64,000 nt of DNA, taken from Pycnopodia helianthoides (Eukaryota > Echinodermata > Asteroidea > Forcipulatida > Asteriidae). The notes beneath the pieces were generated by a model. The model was not told where the DNA came from and did no database searches. It saw only the letters and a program-made list of their open reading frames with translations. The translations under genes and the position numbers were made by a program. Where the stretch lies: assembly GCA_032158295.1 (NCBI GenBank), contig CM063260.1:5093501-5157500 (forward strand), given 5' to 3'. Position 1 is the stretch's first letter. Every line of letters starts with the position of its first letter. Shown one piece after another: positions 1 to 10,600 of this stretch.

Positions 1-157
1 ACTGACCTGGCAGTAAAATCACTGGCCTCGGGCCTGCGCCCAGTGAAAAATTTAAGACCTGATCAGCATTCCCTGAGTTTTTACATTTATGTTTTTCCCC
101 TTGTAATGTAACCCCTTTACTAAGAGTGATTTTTACCCTTGTTCGGGACGAACTTAC

Positions 158-220
158 TTTTAAAAAATAAATAAATCTGGTCTTGTAAAATATTTCTGGT
201 GGTGCAGTAAATTGTCTCAG
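158..220 (-). CDS. possible further exon of the unrecognised minus-strand gene
   Basis: A 63-nt stretch follows a CAG acceptor and ends at a GTAAGTT donor. It is open in phase 0, matching the phase of the exon at 352-456, and would add 21 codons. The tract before the acceptor is purine-rich, so the acceptor is weak. It may be a chance match. The rest of the left edge (1-157) shows no further exon that I can support. Confidence 0.25.
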
Positions 221-351
221 CTGCGGTCTCCAGAATTCTTTTGGAAATTCAATGAATGAATGATTAATTATGTTGTCAGGGCTTGAAAGGGGACACAGCA
301 TAAGCAGGTAAGCTGGTAAGTTTGTTGTGGATCACTCAGATAAAATGTTAC

Positions 352-3300
352 CTCATCTGAAAGGTTTGGTATGCGGATCTTGAGGAGTAGAGTCGATACC
401 TCTAAGATGCCTGCATCCATAAGAAGGTTGGATAACTGTCGCCATTCCATGTTATGCTGAAAATGAAGCAAAGTCAACAAGAACCACCTCTATCACAACG
501 AAACATAAACTTGTACATCTATTAAAAACGCAATCCAGTCTAAGTTAAAGAGGGTCTCGAAAGGTGAAATTAAGTTTTGTTATGTTAGAGACTTGTAACT
601 ATTTCCCTCTTTTTATGAGGACTCTATCTTTTGGACAATGAGTGAATAACAAACTGAATTTGACCTTGTAGCTCCTCTGTAACTAAGAGCGAAACAATCT
701 GCACTTTTACTCTTTTCTTGTGGCATCTTATCCATCTGACTATTGATGTCACTTTTGCACAACATCCCAGTTTAGCCAAAATATTGCTGCAATGGGACAG
801 CACTAAAGGCAAAGAGGGTAGTCAACCACTGGCAGGAGAGATGCAAGGTCACCAAAACCTCATCAACTCCAACCCTTCAAAGTCAAACTATATGTTTTGT
901 TTGATTCCGTTGGGCTGAGGACTGCAATAAACTGCTTTATATGTGACCAGGCATACCACCATTATCTGAGTCAAGCAGTTTCGGGTGTTGTGTTACTGAA
1001 TGGTGTTGGACTGAGGACTGCACTAGTAAACTGATCATGCTTTACAAGGGATCAGGCATACCACCATAATCAGAGTCCAACAGTCATGAAATAGGGTCCT
1101 GGTGTCTCCATGATATGATCAAGGGGCTGGTTCAAGATTTGGGGGCCAAAAAATTGTTAACTTGTGAAGAATGTCTAAGTACTTACGTTTATACTTATCG
1201 GTCCAGCGGTGCCTCTTGTATTGATGATTTGACAAAACGTAATCTGCGAAAAATAAAATAAATGGAAACAAAGCATTAGTTAAATCAATAACTCTCCTTT
1301 TATTGACCAGATCAAAAAAGGCACTTTTTTCTTCTTAAAAATATTGTAGTACAGTACCTAAATGTAATGATCTTAAACTCTGTAGCCCTAGAGTGGTAAT
1401 AATAGAGAGTTAACAACCTAAAAAAAAGTTGAACATGGCTGCCACTTTTTTAGTTCAATATAATTTTTAAAAGTCTGATATTTATCCTTAGATTAATATT
1501 ATATTCACATTAATAACTTGTTTGCATAGACTGATAGGCTTACACATTAAGATTTCTTTTACTTGACACATTAAATCTTGGTTTTAAAATATGTACACTT
1601 TTCACAAAAACAAATTCATTTAAAATCTGACAGCCACTTTCTAAGGGAAATTTTAGCTTTCTTTAAATGGATGTTGGACTTTATTTCACTTTTTTTAATA
1701 TTCCTCTCATTTGGTAGCTCAAAGCACTAATAACTGACATTTAGAAAGGATAGTTCAAGTGCACATTTCTCACAAACATACCCAGAGGAACTAAAACGAT
1801 CTACAATGTACATCATTTTTTATAATTTTGAGACTTTGTAATATTTAGGTCAAATTGCCTCTGCTTACATGTAGTACATTCTGTCAACATTTGTGGACAG
1901 GTAAGAATAGGCCCTGATAATTTTAGATCTAAAGTTAGGGACAAAAGTGGTTGTTGGATATTCACTTTGGTCTTTTTCACATTAGGCAGTTACATGTAGG
2001 CTGCTACATGTAAGTTCTACTTCTACTTCTACTATGACGTTTCTCATCAAAGTCTGTTCAGCATAGATGGTGTATGGTGATTCCAGCATTGGACACTTAA
2101 TGTGCCCTGGTTTTGCTTTCTTTAACTATTTGGTTGAGTGCGAGTAATTTAAAACAATAGTCTGGGTATATTAATCGGTAGTGGCACTGATCAAAGTTTT
2201 TAAATTTCCAGCAATTTTGGACAACCTTTCACCAAGTCAAGTAATTTTAAACAATCGTCTTTATAGGCCCCTATTAATTGGCAGTTGCACTGATCAGGGT
2301 TTCTCGAATGTCTATCTTGTTTTAAAGGTGCTGCATACGTTTGGTAATTAGAGCCTACTGATTGTGTTAATCCATACAATAAAACTAATCTGTGAAAATT
2401 TCACATTTTCGCGTTTTTGAGATATCACCGAAAAACCGGAGCGAATATTTCCACGCAGGAAGAATATTCCCCATAGATTCAAATTTGGGGGAATAAAAAG
2501 TGATATATTTTCCATAACCGTAGTACTTTGAAGTTAAAAGTTTCTCAAAATTTGTTATACTACCCAAAGCTGCTGTCCTTTCTTACAAATTAAGTTTTTA
2601 TTGCCATTCATTTTCAGAGTCATTACCAATTGTGTACTGTGCCTTAAAGAATCCCATGGCAGACACATAAGCCACTTGGGGTCACACTAGTGAGATCTGT
2701 ACCAAGATTCTTCTTCAGGAAGTTTGGTCTTTCCTGCCTTTGATGCCACAGATGTTACATGGGATTTACAGTTAATTCTCTCTGTAATATCCCACGCAGG
2801 AAATATTATTGACTTGGACAGCATCCAACTCTTTTGTTCCCTTGGTGTCATGTAGTGTTAGCCACAAGGGGTGATTTGACAAAAAATTGACCCAGTGTCA
2901 CTATTGGTTTTGAGAGGGCTACGAAAAGAGCTCTAAACACCCGAGTGTCACTCTCCCGGCCATGCATCCAGCCAAAGAGAATGGAATACTTACTTGAGGT
3001 TCGCGCAAAAATTATAGAATCGCAGGATTTATACAGGAAATTCGTGTAAACAAACGGAGGTCAGCCGCTCAACCGTCGACTTGTCTTGGCCGTCCGTCGA
3101 GTTGTCTCAAAGTCGGGTTGTCTGAACCGTCGAGTTGTCCGAACGGACGAGTTGTCCGACGGACGAGTTGTCTGACATTCATGTTGGGTCATACTTTGGT
3201 ATTGACCCTGAGAAAAAAAGAAGTAAGTTCTAAGGAAAGCTTTTAACTACGGTAAGCATCCTGCAAACATATTTTGTCCGAAATGCCCCCTGTTGATTAT

Positions 3301-4013
3301 AAATCGATATAACTTGTAAGTATCGAACAAGCTCTGGTGTTTTTGATTGATCAGAAGTATGGGTTTAAGTTCCGTTCTTGACACTTGCTTGTGTCCTTAA
3401 TTAATTAAGCAAGACACTACCAATAATGCATCCTTCGGATGGGACGTACTTATATTTTAAAACTGTATGGAACCCAGTTTAATTATTGATAACAGAAGGG
3501 ATCCGCTCCATGGCCCTACCCAGGTTATGCATTGAAGTTTGTACACACCCAAATCCAGATCAAGAAATCTAACTTCTAAGTTAAAGCATGGATTTTCTAC
3601 CGGCTGACCGGCTACCTCCGTAGTTAAAGTGTGATTGTTATCAACTAATCAAATCTGAAATCAAATCAAGTTAGTGAAGTATTGTTTACCTTCTGGTCAA
3701 ATTTTGCCACCGTCAGTGCCCTCTGTATAGCCCTCATGATTTCTACCTGCCTAACTCTCCAGTCCTTGTCCCTACCGAGGGCCAAAGCCATCGCCTCTGG
3801 GTCCAGTTTCTCGCCGTGCTGACGCCGAGTCACGCTGCTCAAGAGCTTCACGAGCCCCGCTATTTGGGTGGGTCTATCAGACGCTATGCAGGCGTCTCGC
3901 AACGGCAGAGAGAGACACATCGGGCAGCGGGGGCCCCTCACTTCACCAGATTTGTTCCAGTATAGGGTGGTGTGCCCCAAACAACACGGATGGCGATTCG
4001 GAGGAATAGTCAT
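352..4013 (-). CDS. 5' part of an unrecognised multi-exon gene, possible Cys/His zinc motif
   Basis: Three exons join in phase 0 throughout: 3690-4013 (start codon to donor GTAAAC, 108 codons), 1187-1243 (19 codons, acceptor TTTCGCAG, donor GTAAGT) and 352-456 (35 codons, donor GTAACA). The start is the only in-frame ATG in the first exon and has A at -3. The visible 162 residues carry a Cys/His-rich patch near the N-terminus: an HPCC-x2-H cluster and, about 18 residues later, CPMC. It resembles half a zinc or RING-like module but lacks a full RING spacing. A basic, helix-prone stretch follows (residues about 75-108), then a leucine-rich helical stretch (residues 128-162). I do not recognise the family. 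The gene continues past the left edge, so length and function are open. Confidence 0.5.
905..1085 (-). repeat. two tandem copies of a dispersed ~80-bp repeat
   Basis: Two adjacent units contain ACTGAGGACTGCA, a GGCATACCACCAT block and a TCTGAGTC-type end. Three units in the opposite orientation lie at 30.69-31.01 kb inside SCLY intron 7. The family is not recognised. Confidence 0.6.
2322..2647. mobile_element. TTAA-flanked miniature inverted-repeat element
   Basis: TTAA occurs at both ends (2322-2325 and 2644-2647), followed inward by imperfect inverted ends that share AGG at the tip and TTGGTAAT further in. The internal sequence matches a degenerate copy at 57.47-57.84 kb, including a CAATAAAACTAA-CTGTGAAAATTT block and a shared TTTCTCAAAAT-type block. 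The TTAA target suggests a piggyBac-type non-autonomous element. It lies in the first or second intron of the unrecognised gene. Confidence 0.5.
3074..3176. repeat. 16-17 bp GTTGTC minisatellite
   Basis: GTTGTC (or TTGTC) recurs at about 3080, 3101, 3117, 3134, 3151 and 3167, a 16-17 bp period. Units read roughly CGTCGAGTTGTCTGAAC. Sub-units such as CCGTCCG and CGGACGG are inverted relative to each other, so the array can also form small hairpins. It sits in the first intron of the unrecognised gene. Confidence 0.75.
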
Positions 4014-4575
4014 TGTGGCAATTGTACGAGATGATTCCTTGAAAATGTGAAGATATTTAATGAGTTTTTCTCGTGAACGCCCAGGATCGATGTTACACGT
4101 TTGCCTTCCATGTGTCCATTTTCTCTGTTTTGTTGTGCTCACTTCTTCCGCAAAGCGAGAGGGCGCCCTTCCGTATTATTCATTGAGGGGGGGGGGGCGT
4201 GGGTCCAGACAAGTCTGGAGGGGGTACATATTCACCAACATCGGCTTTGCGCCTAAAACTGTTATGTGTACTATTATTACTAGTGCAACATGGTTAGTGG
4301 TATGTTGTCAAGATAAACACTTTTTTACAGAGTTTGCAAAAGATGCGATGTTTAAATTTTTCAAGACACTGTTGTTTTCAAGTGATAACTTGAGTTGAAA
4401 AGCATTTTGGCTGTGACCCAACAGTAACAAATGACGAATTGGTTCCTTATAGTTCATTTGAAGGCAAAAAACTTCCTCGAAATCTTTCCAGACAAAAGGG
4501 AAAATTCAGCTAGAAGTTAGCCCATAAGGTCTGCCCCACACTAGGGCCTTGTCACAGAAGGCAAGTTGGATGCAA

Positions 4576-4764
4576 CCTTCAGGGCCCATTTCATAATTAG
4601 CCTGTAAGCGGCACAACAAATTGCTAAACACAGAAAAATCGTGCTTAGCAGAAACAGGTTACCAGCCCTAAATACCATACAGTTTACATTGCTGAGACTG
4701 GTACCAGCACCTCACTCATTTCTTGGTTAGCAAAGAAATTTGCTAAACAGAATTTTCGGTTTAA
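4576..4764. repeat. GCTTAAGCA-type palindromic dispersed element
   Basis: This is one copy of a ~190-bp family with inverted ends related to GGGCCCAATTTCATAGAGC. Its interior holds GGTTACCAGCC and, about 40 bp later, a GACTGGTAxC block followed by GCTAAGCAGAA. Other copies are at 6.40-6.79, 36.26-36.44, 44.69-44.82, 56.69-56.89 and 59.63-59.79 kb, with fragments near 27.8 and 34.1 kb. It is probably a miniature DNA transposon; no clear target duplication was seen. Confidence 0.55.
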
Positions 4765-6394
4765 AAGCTTTGAGTGATGAAATTATGGCGGGACCCTGAA
4801 GTGCTACCACGTGCACAAGGAAAACTTCTACACCAGACAAGAGTCGAACAATATTTTTTACAAAGTTCCAAGAAAAGTATGTGGAAGTTCATCAGTGGAA
4901 TTTATCAGTTTTTTTTCCTTCTTGGAGATTACATTAAAGAGGGGCTCCAAGGGGGGGGGGAATTCAGTTTATGACCCACTCCTTTCCAATAGAGTCCTTA
5001 TGAAAAATGGGGAAACAAATTACAAGTTTCTAACCTCACGTTAAAACGGTGTAAAATACCACTGTTTGATACACTTCAAGTACAATTTTTGTCAAAATCT
5101 AAAAATGTTTTAACTTGCGTGTACTGACTGTACTACAATGTACTACTGCAGTCTGGCACCCGATGCAGTGATCACATGAGTGGTGGAATGTTTGTCAAAA
5201 ATCCAGATATTTTGAGTAAAAGTGGCGTCATTTGTGCAGAGTGCCATTGCAACAATTCAATTAAAAAATAAAAACACCTAGTTTGTACAGAGAGCATTAC
5301 AAAAGCTATTAAATTTTATTTTCCACTCAATCGAGACCTCCAAGAGTACAATATTGCTTGAAATACAACTTTGTTGATATGAAATAAATTTATTAAGATT
5401 GCATCATTTAACAACAAAATGCACAGCTTTTCATATTTGTTGTTGCCCAGTGCAAAAAAAGGAGTTTGCTCTCAGCAAATTTTAATAATTCACAACTATC
5501 AATTTTTTGTTTTGGGTGCCAAAAACCGGTGATGATTTCATACCATAGTCCCCAGACAAAACGATAAGAATGTAACCTCCATACAGACAGAGGGCGCTCT
5601 CCATCGTGTAAATGAGGCATGTCATTGATTGTTTTCTCCCCCATCTCATAGTGAAAACATTTAAAAGCCAATTTCAACTTTAAGTTTAAGAATCTAATAC
5701 TTTTGAAGATGTTTTTAATATAATTTCAGAAAAAAATTTCACAAGTCACTTTATACTATCAATACTTTTAAATCTTGACTTATGCTACTTATTTGGTTAT
5801 AATAATAAGTTTTCAACAAGAGTACTTTTAAAGCAGATCGATACCTTCTATGATATACAAAAATAGTTGCTTTCAAATGTACTTTGACTAACAAAAATAG
5901 GAATGATAAATCTGTTTTAACAAAACACAAAATCTGGTCAGCATAAACATTGATCGTCAAAATTCTTCGCTGATTTAAATCTTTATTCCTTCTCAGAGCT
6001 TCTCATTGTTAATATTTCAAAAACTTAATCCATGTTAGTAATAATATCGGAGTCTTATAGGGAACGCATTTACCAACAAGGTACTCAAGGCGCTTGAACA
6101 CAGAGAATCCTTTTTAAAACAGGCTTTTGAATTTTGATAATGATTTATGATGTAGCACCTTATACATGTAAGGGTTAACCCCTTTTCTTATGATAAGTGT
6201 AACCGAGTTCTCTTACGTGCATTACACAATGCAGACTACTTCAGCTGCAGTGGATATAAACCAAACTTGGTGCCAACAGCACTTCTAAAATCACATCAAT
6301 ACAATTTACTCACAAAATTTGTCGGAAATATTGACGTTTTAATTGACACAAATTGGTGAAATAGTTTTATTTTGTTTTAAATTAAGCTTTCCAC

Positions 6395-6785
6395 ATTAAA
6401 GGCCAGGGCTCAACTTTAGAGAGATAATGAAAATTATGTTTACCAGAATAAGGTTACCAGCCCAAACATCATTCCACAAGTACCATCTGTGACTGGTACC
6501 CTGCTCATTTTTGCTAAGCAGAAAGTTGTTACCTTGCTGTTTTAAACAGCTCTAAGTAATTGGGCACTGGGCCCAGTTTTACATAGCTTCTTAAAGCACA
6601 AAAATTGCTAAGCACCAAACAATTCTGCTAACCAGATAACAGTTACCAGCTAAAGTAAGTCAGATGTACCATCTGTGACTGGTATCCTGCTTGTTTTTAC
6701 TTAGCAGACAATTGTTAAGCAATATTTTCTGTTTAAGCAGCTCTATGCTGCTTACCACAAAATTCTGTGCTTATTGTGCCCTAAA
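6395..6785. repeat. two adjacent copies of the GCTTAAGCA palindromic family
   Basis: The first copy runs about 6395-6565 and the second about 6566-6785. Both carry GTTACCAGC, CCATCTGTGACTGGTA and a TTAAGCAGCTCTA-type end. Two copies side by side suggest insertion of one beside the other or a local duplication. Confidence 0.55.
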
Positions 6786-7339
6786 CTGCATGATTGAAAG
6801 GACTTTGAGGCATCGGAAGCGCAAAATTCCTTGGTAAGTAATGAAATGAGCCATATACCGGTAGTAACTTTTGAAGTTAATTCCAATTTCCTTAGTTGTA
6901 CAGAGAAGTTTTGCCATGAACAAATGCACTTGCATACACTTTTATACAGAAATTTAGACACATAAGCGTTCCTTCTATATCATAAAAAAACTTTTGAAGC
7001 TAATACATATATTTTGTTAACTACAAACATATTATGTGCAAACTAATGAAGAAATAAATGAGTGTGTAAATATAAAAATATGCCTAAAACACACTGATAT
7101 TGAGATTTTAATGTAAGTTGTGCATTTTTCCCTTTCATTTTTTGAGATGTCAAGTTTGATGAACTTGTTCAAAGCAACCACTGAGGGAGCCATGTTGGTT
7201 TTCAAACACTGAACTCTCAGAGAATCAAAATGCCCATATTAGCTTAGTCCCTTTGAAGAAATGTTAATTGAGTCAATGCAATGGGGGCAAGGGACATGAC
7301 GATCCTGAGTTATATAGTTATGGGAGCATCCCACAAGTC

Positions 7340-7565
7340 AGAATGGTAGGAATGTTTTAATTGGATCGGATAAGTATTCCAGCGCATCCACATGAACCGT
7401 TACGTTGGACCGCTGGAATGTGCGTATTCACTCAGGTTGGATTGCTCCCATACTTTGGCACAATGATGTGGTCTAGCGGAACGTTCTGGCGGTCCAATGG
7501 TTGGAGGGCGCGTGCCCGTGGGAACATTCTTTTGTGCCTAGAATGTGCCCAACTTTTAAGACACT
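7340..7565. repeat. dispersed palindromic element in the PGD 3' flank
   Basis: The segment contains AATTGGATCGGATAAGTA, a TATTCCAG block, GTTGGACCG, AATGATGTGGTC and a GGGAACATTCTTTTGTGCC end. A homologous copy in reverse orientation lies at 21.83-22.10 kb in PGD intron 1. GGAACATTC-like sequence at both ends suggests inverted termini. It probably overlaps the PGD 3' UTR. Confidence 0.5.
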
Positions 7566-7677
7566 CCCGCACTGTTAATAACTATTTACGAGACAACTTC
7601 CCAACTTTTGATCTAACAACTGTAACCTCCCACTTCCCATGAAGACAAGGTATGCATCCCCTGTTTCTTTACAGAGC

Positions 7678-10600
7678 TTAAGCGTTGTATGTGCTGGACG
7701 AAACATTTCCTCCGTGACCGGTCCAGTTGGTGTGGACAAATTTGCCTGGAGCAGACAGGAGCTCATAGGTGTGGGCACCGAAGTAGTCACGCTGGGCCTG
7801 TACCAGAAGAAGATTAGGAAAATGATCAGTAAAGAAGAATTCGATCAGTGAGGATACAAGTAATAATAATAATAATAATACACAGTTCCTATCTAATAAA
7901 TAGCACTTTATTACACCCCATGGGCATCTCAAAGCACAGAGCCATGTTTTTAGTTATAAGACCCATTTATAAAGCACCTTGTTAAGAGTTAACAAGGTGA
8001 TGCAGCCCAATCTTCAGGCAACATACCAGAAACACTGAGGGAGCCCTTCTCTTAACGGTAAGTGTATCTGTTTTTTATGTGCATTACACAACACATGGTA
8101 CTTTAAGTACCATCCAAAGGACGAATCAATTACGGTTAAGTGAAAAGCGAACAGCGGAAATTTTTGACCGTGTGAACGCAAAAGTTAGCTAGCTTCGCTG
8201 CTAACTCCAAAAGTTAGAAGTTAAAATTTCCCCTGCTAACTCAACTTAGCAGTGAAACTTGATACTTTAGCGACAGAGAAAGGGAATTGACAAGTAAGAG
8301 CAATACCTGAATGAGATTGGCTGGAGTGCGTTCGGAGCGGAAGCCGTCAAAGAAGGCCAGAGCAGAGCTGAATGCTGGAGTAGCTATGCCGGTCAGCGCA
8401 GCTTTGGACACCACCTTACGCCAAGAGTCCTTGAAGAAAAATCAAAAACAAACTTGATTTATTATAAGAAAGGGGATTGATGGTGCTGGTGTTGGGGGGA
8501 TGGGTGGGCGCAGTTGACGAGTTGGTTTAAGGGGTGCCAGGTCCCAGCAGTCAGCTATATCAGTTAAGGCAGCTTGGGACACCACCTTACCGCGCACTCA
8601 AATGGCAGCCCGCAAAAGAGGCATCAAGTCATAGAGCAACCGTCCCCTCTCATTCTTCTTTGATCTTGTGACACATCTAGCTGTATGGATTTCAGGGTGA
8701 CCGTGTAAAATTATGATTCACTTGAAGAGCCATTGCGTCAAAATACTTGCATTTTTGACAAAAAATTTTGACGAAAGATTTCAACAAGCAAGCACACAAA
8801 GCAGTGACTTTTGGGGGCCAATCAGCATTATTTTTCAGTACATCCCTTCCAGGGGTTAGTGACAAGAGGTATGGATACGACGTGCTTCCCCTGGTAGCGA
8901 GGCTGGTCTTTAACTTTAAAGACGAAGACAGAAGACAAGTATAGGGTGGAAGTGTGTTTCTAGCTGCCTCAAGAATAATGGATTCTTGTGGGAGAAGAAC
9001 TGTTGGGAAGGATGGGTTCTAGAATATTGGTTGGATGGGGTTGGGTGGGGTGGGGTGGTAGAGATACAACTAATGTTGTTACCTGGCACTTCAGGATTTC
9101 TCCCTTGAAGAAGTCGTCAAGGAGAAGGTTGGAAAGCTCGCTGTTCTTGTCGAAGGCTTCTTTGATGTTACCGAGGAAACGACTGTAAAATGAAGACATA
9201 CCATAATTTAGATTTCAAGAAAAACAGGAGAAAAAAAGGAAAATTCAATTGCAACAACATGCCTGGAATTACAAGTAAGCCACGGTGGCCACAGGCTCCG
9301 TTGCCCTGGTTCCCCTTCAAAAGTTTCTCATAGACTTTGAAGTTTCCAACTGAAAGTGGCCTCTGCAAAATGAAAATGGCCCTGCCCTCTCAAAGATGAA
9401 ATCCATCCTAAATAAATCAGCATGCATTTTATGAAATCCGACAGTTGTCTCAGGTGTAGTTTCACTTCATACTCTAAAGGGGAGTGGGGGTGGGTTGGGA
9501 AGCATTTTTTCCTTTGTACCTGCGGATGATACAGCCACCGCGCCACATCAAAGCAATGCCGCCATAGTTCAGGGTCCAGTTGAATTGTTTAGCTGCCTCA
9601 CGGAGTAGCATAAACCCTTGGGTGTAGGAGACGATCTTGGATGCATACAGAGCCTGGAACAAGACCAGATCAAAACAGTCTTCAAAATTGGTGGTTACAA
9701 AAAAGATTTTGATAAAGCTTTTTAAACACATACTTCAAAACATTTCCCATTTACATGTTTGTAAATGGGAATTTAAAACGCTTGTATCATTTCTACAAAA
9801 ATGAGCAAGTCTTGAACTTTCAAGACCAAGTTGGTTCCAACCATATTGAGTTTTACGTACGTGCAATTCTGTTTCTTCAAATAGTTTAGTTTAACAGAAT
9901 TTTTGGTAATAAAAATTAAATCATCTTGTTTGGAAAGTAAAATTTAGCCATGAAGTATATGAAAGTAACAACAAATCTGAGACTAACACTTAACTCCTGT
10001 TTCCAAATACTTGTAAACAATTAACAAATTTGCCCAACCGACATTCATGTACCTTTGCAATGGTGCCACAAACTTGGGCTCAACAGACACGATCGGCGAC
10101 CGTAGTCACGTGACTCATAGTGGGTATCAGACCAAGCAAGCGACGAACAGTGTGCAGAGAAAACTATGAGTCACGTGACTACGGTCGCCGATTGTGTCTA
10201 TTGGCAAACGGTGTAAATAGAGGTCACATAATATTATGAATTATCTTTGTTTTGCTTTAATGTCATAATTTGTCATCAATACAGAGTTCAGAATGGCTTT
10301 AAGCTATACAAACCTTGCGAATGTGTTCCACCATTTCTTTCTTATCTCCGTCAAACTTTGCTGGGCCAGGGCCGGGCAGTACCTTGCTAGCCTCAATGCG
10401 TAGATCTTTAATGGAAGACAAACAACGTGCAAATACTGCCTCTCCTGAGTAAGAACAAAAAGGTGGAAGGGGGAGAAAAATGAATAGGTCAGGGGTGTGC
10501 TTAAAAAAAAAAAAAAAAACAATAATAAAATACATTACAGCTTACTTAGAGACTTTCTACATCAATACAGATGGAAAAACAGAGTATTTGACACAGGTTT

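Larger units (their letters stand above)
4014..7677. other. intergenic region, no gene seen
   Basis: This lies between the start of the unrecognised gene and the stop of PGD, both on the minus strand, so it holds the promoter of one and the 3' UTR of the other. There is a G homopolymer near 4.19 kb and another near 4.95 kb. The rest is AT-rich, with dispersed repeats at 4.58-4.76, 6.40-6.79 and 7.34-7.57 kb. No open frame here has splice signals or recognisable protein similarity. Confidence 0.6.
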
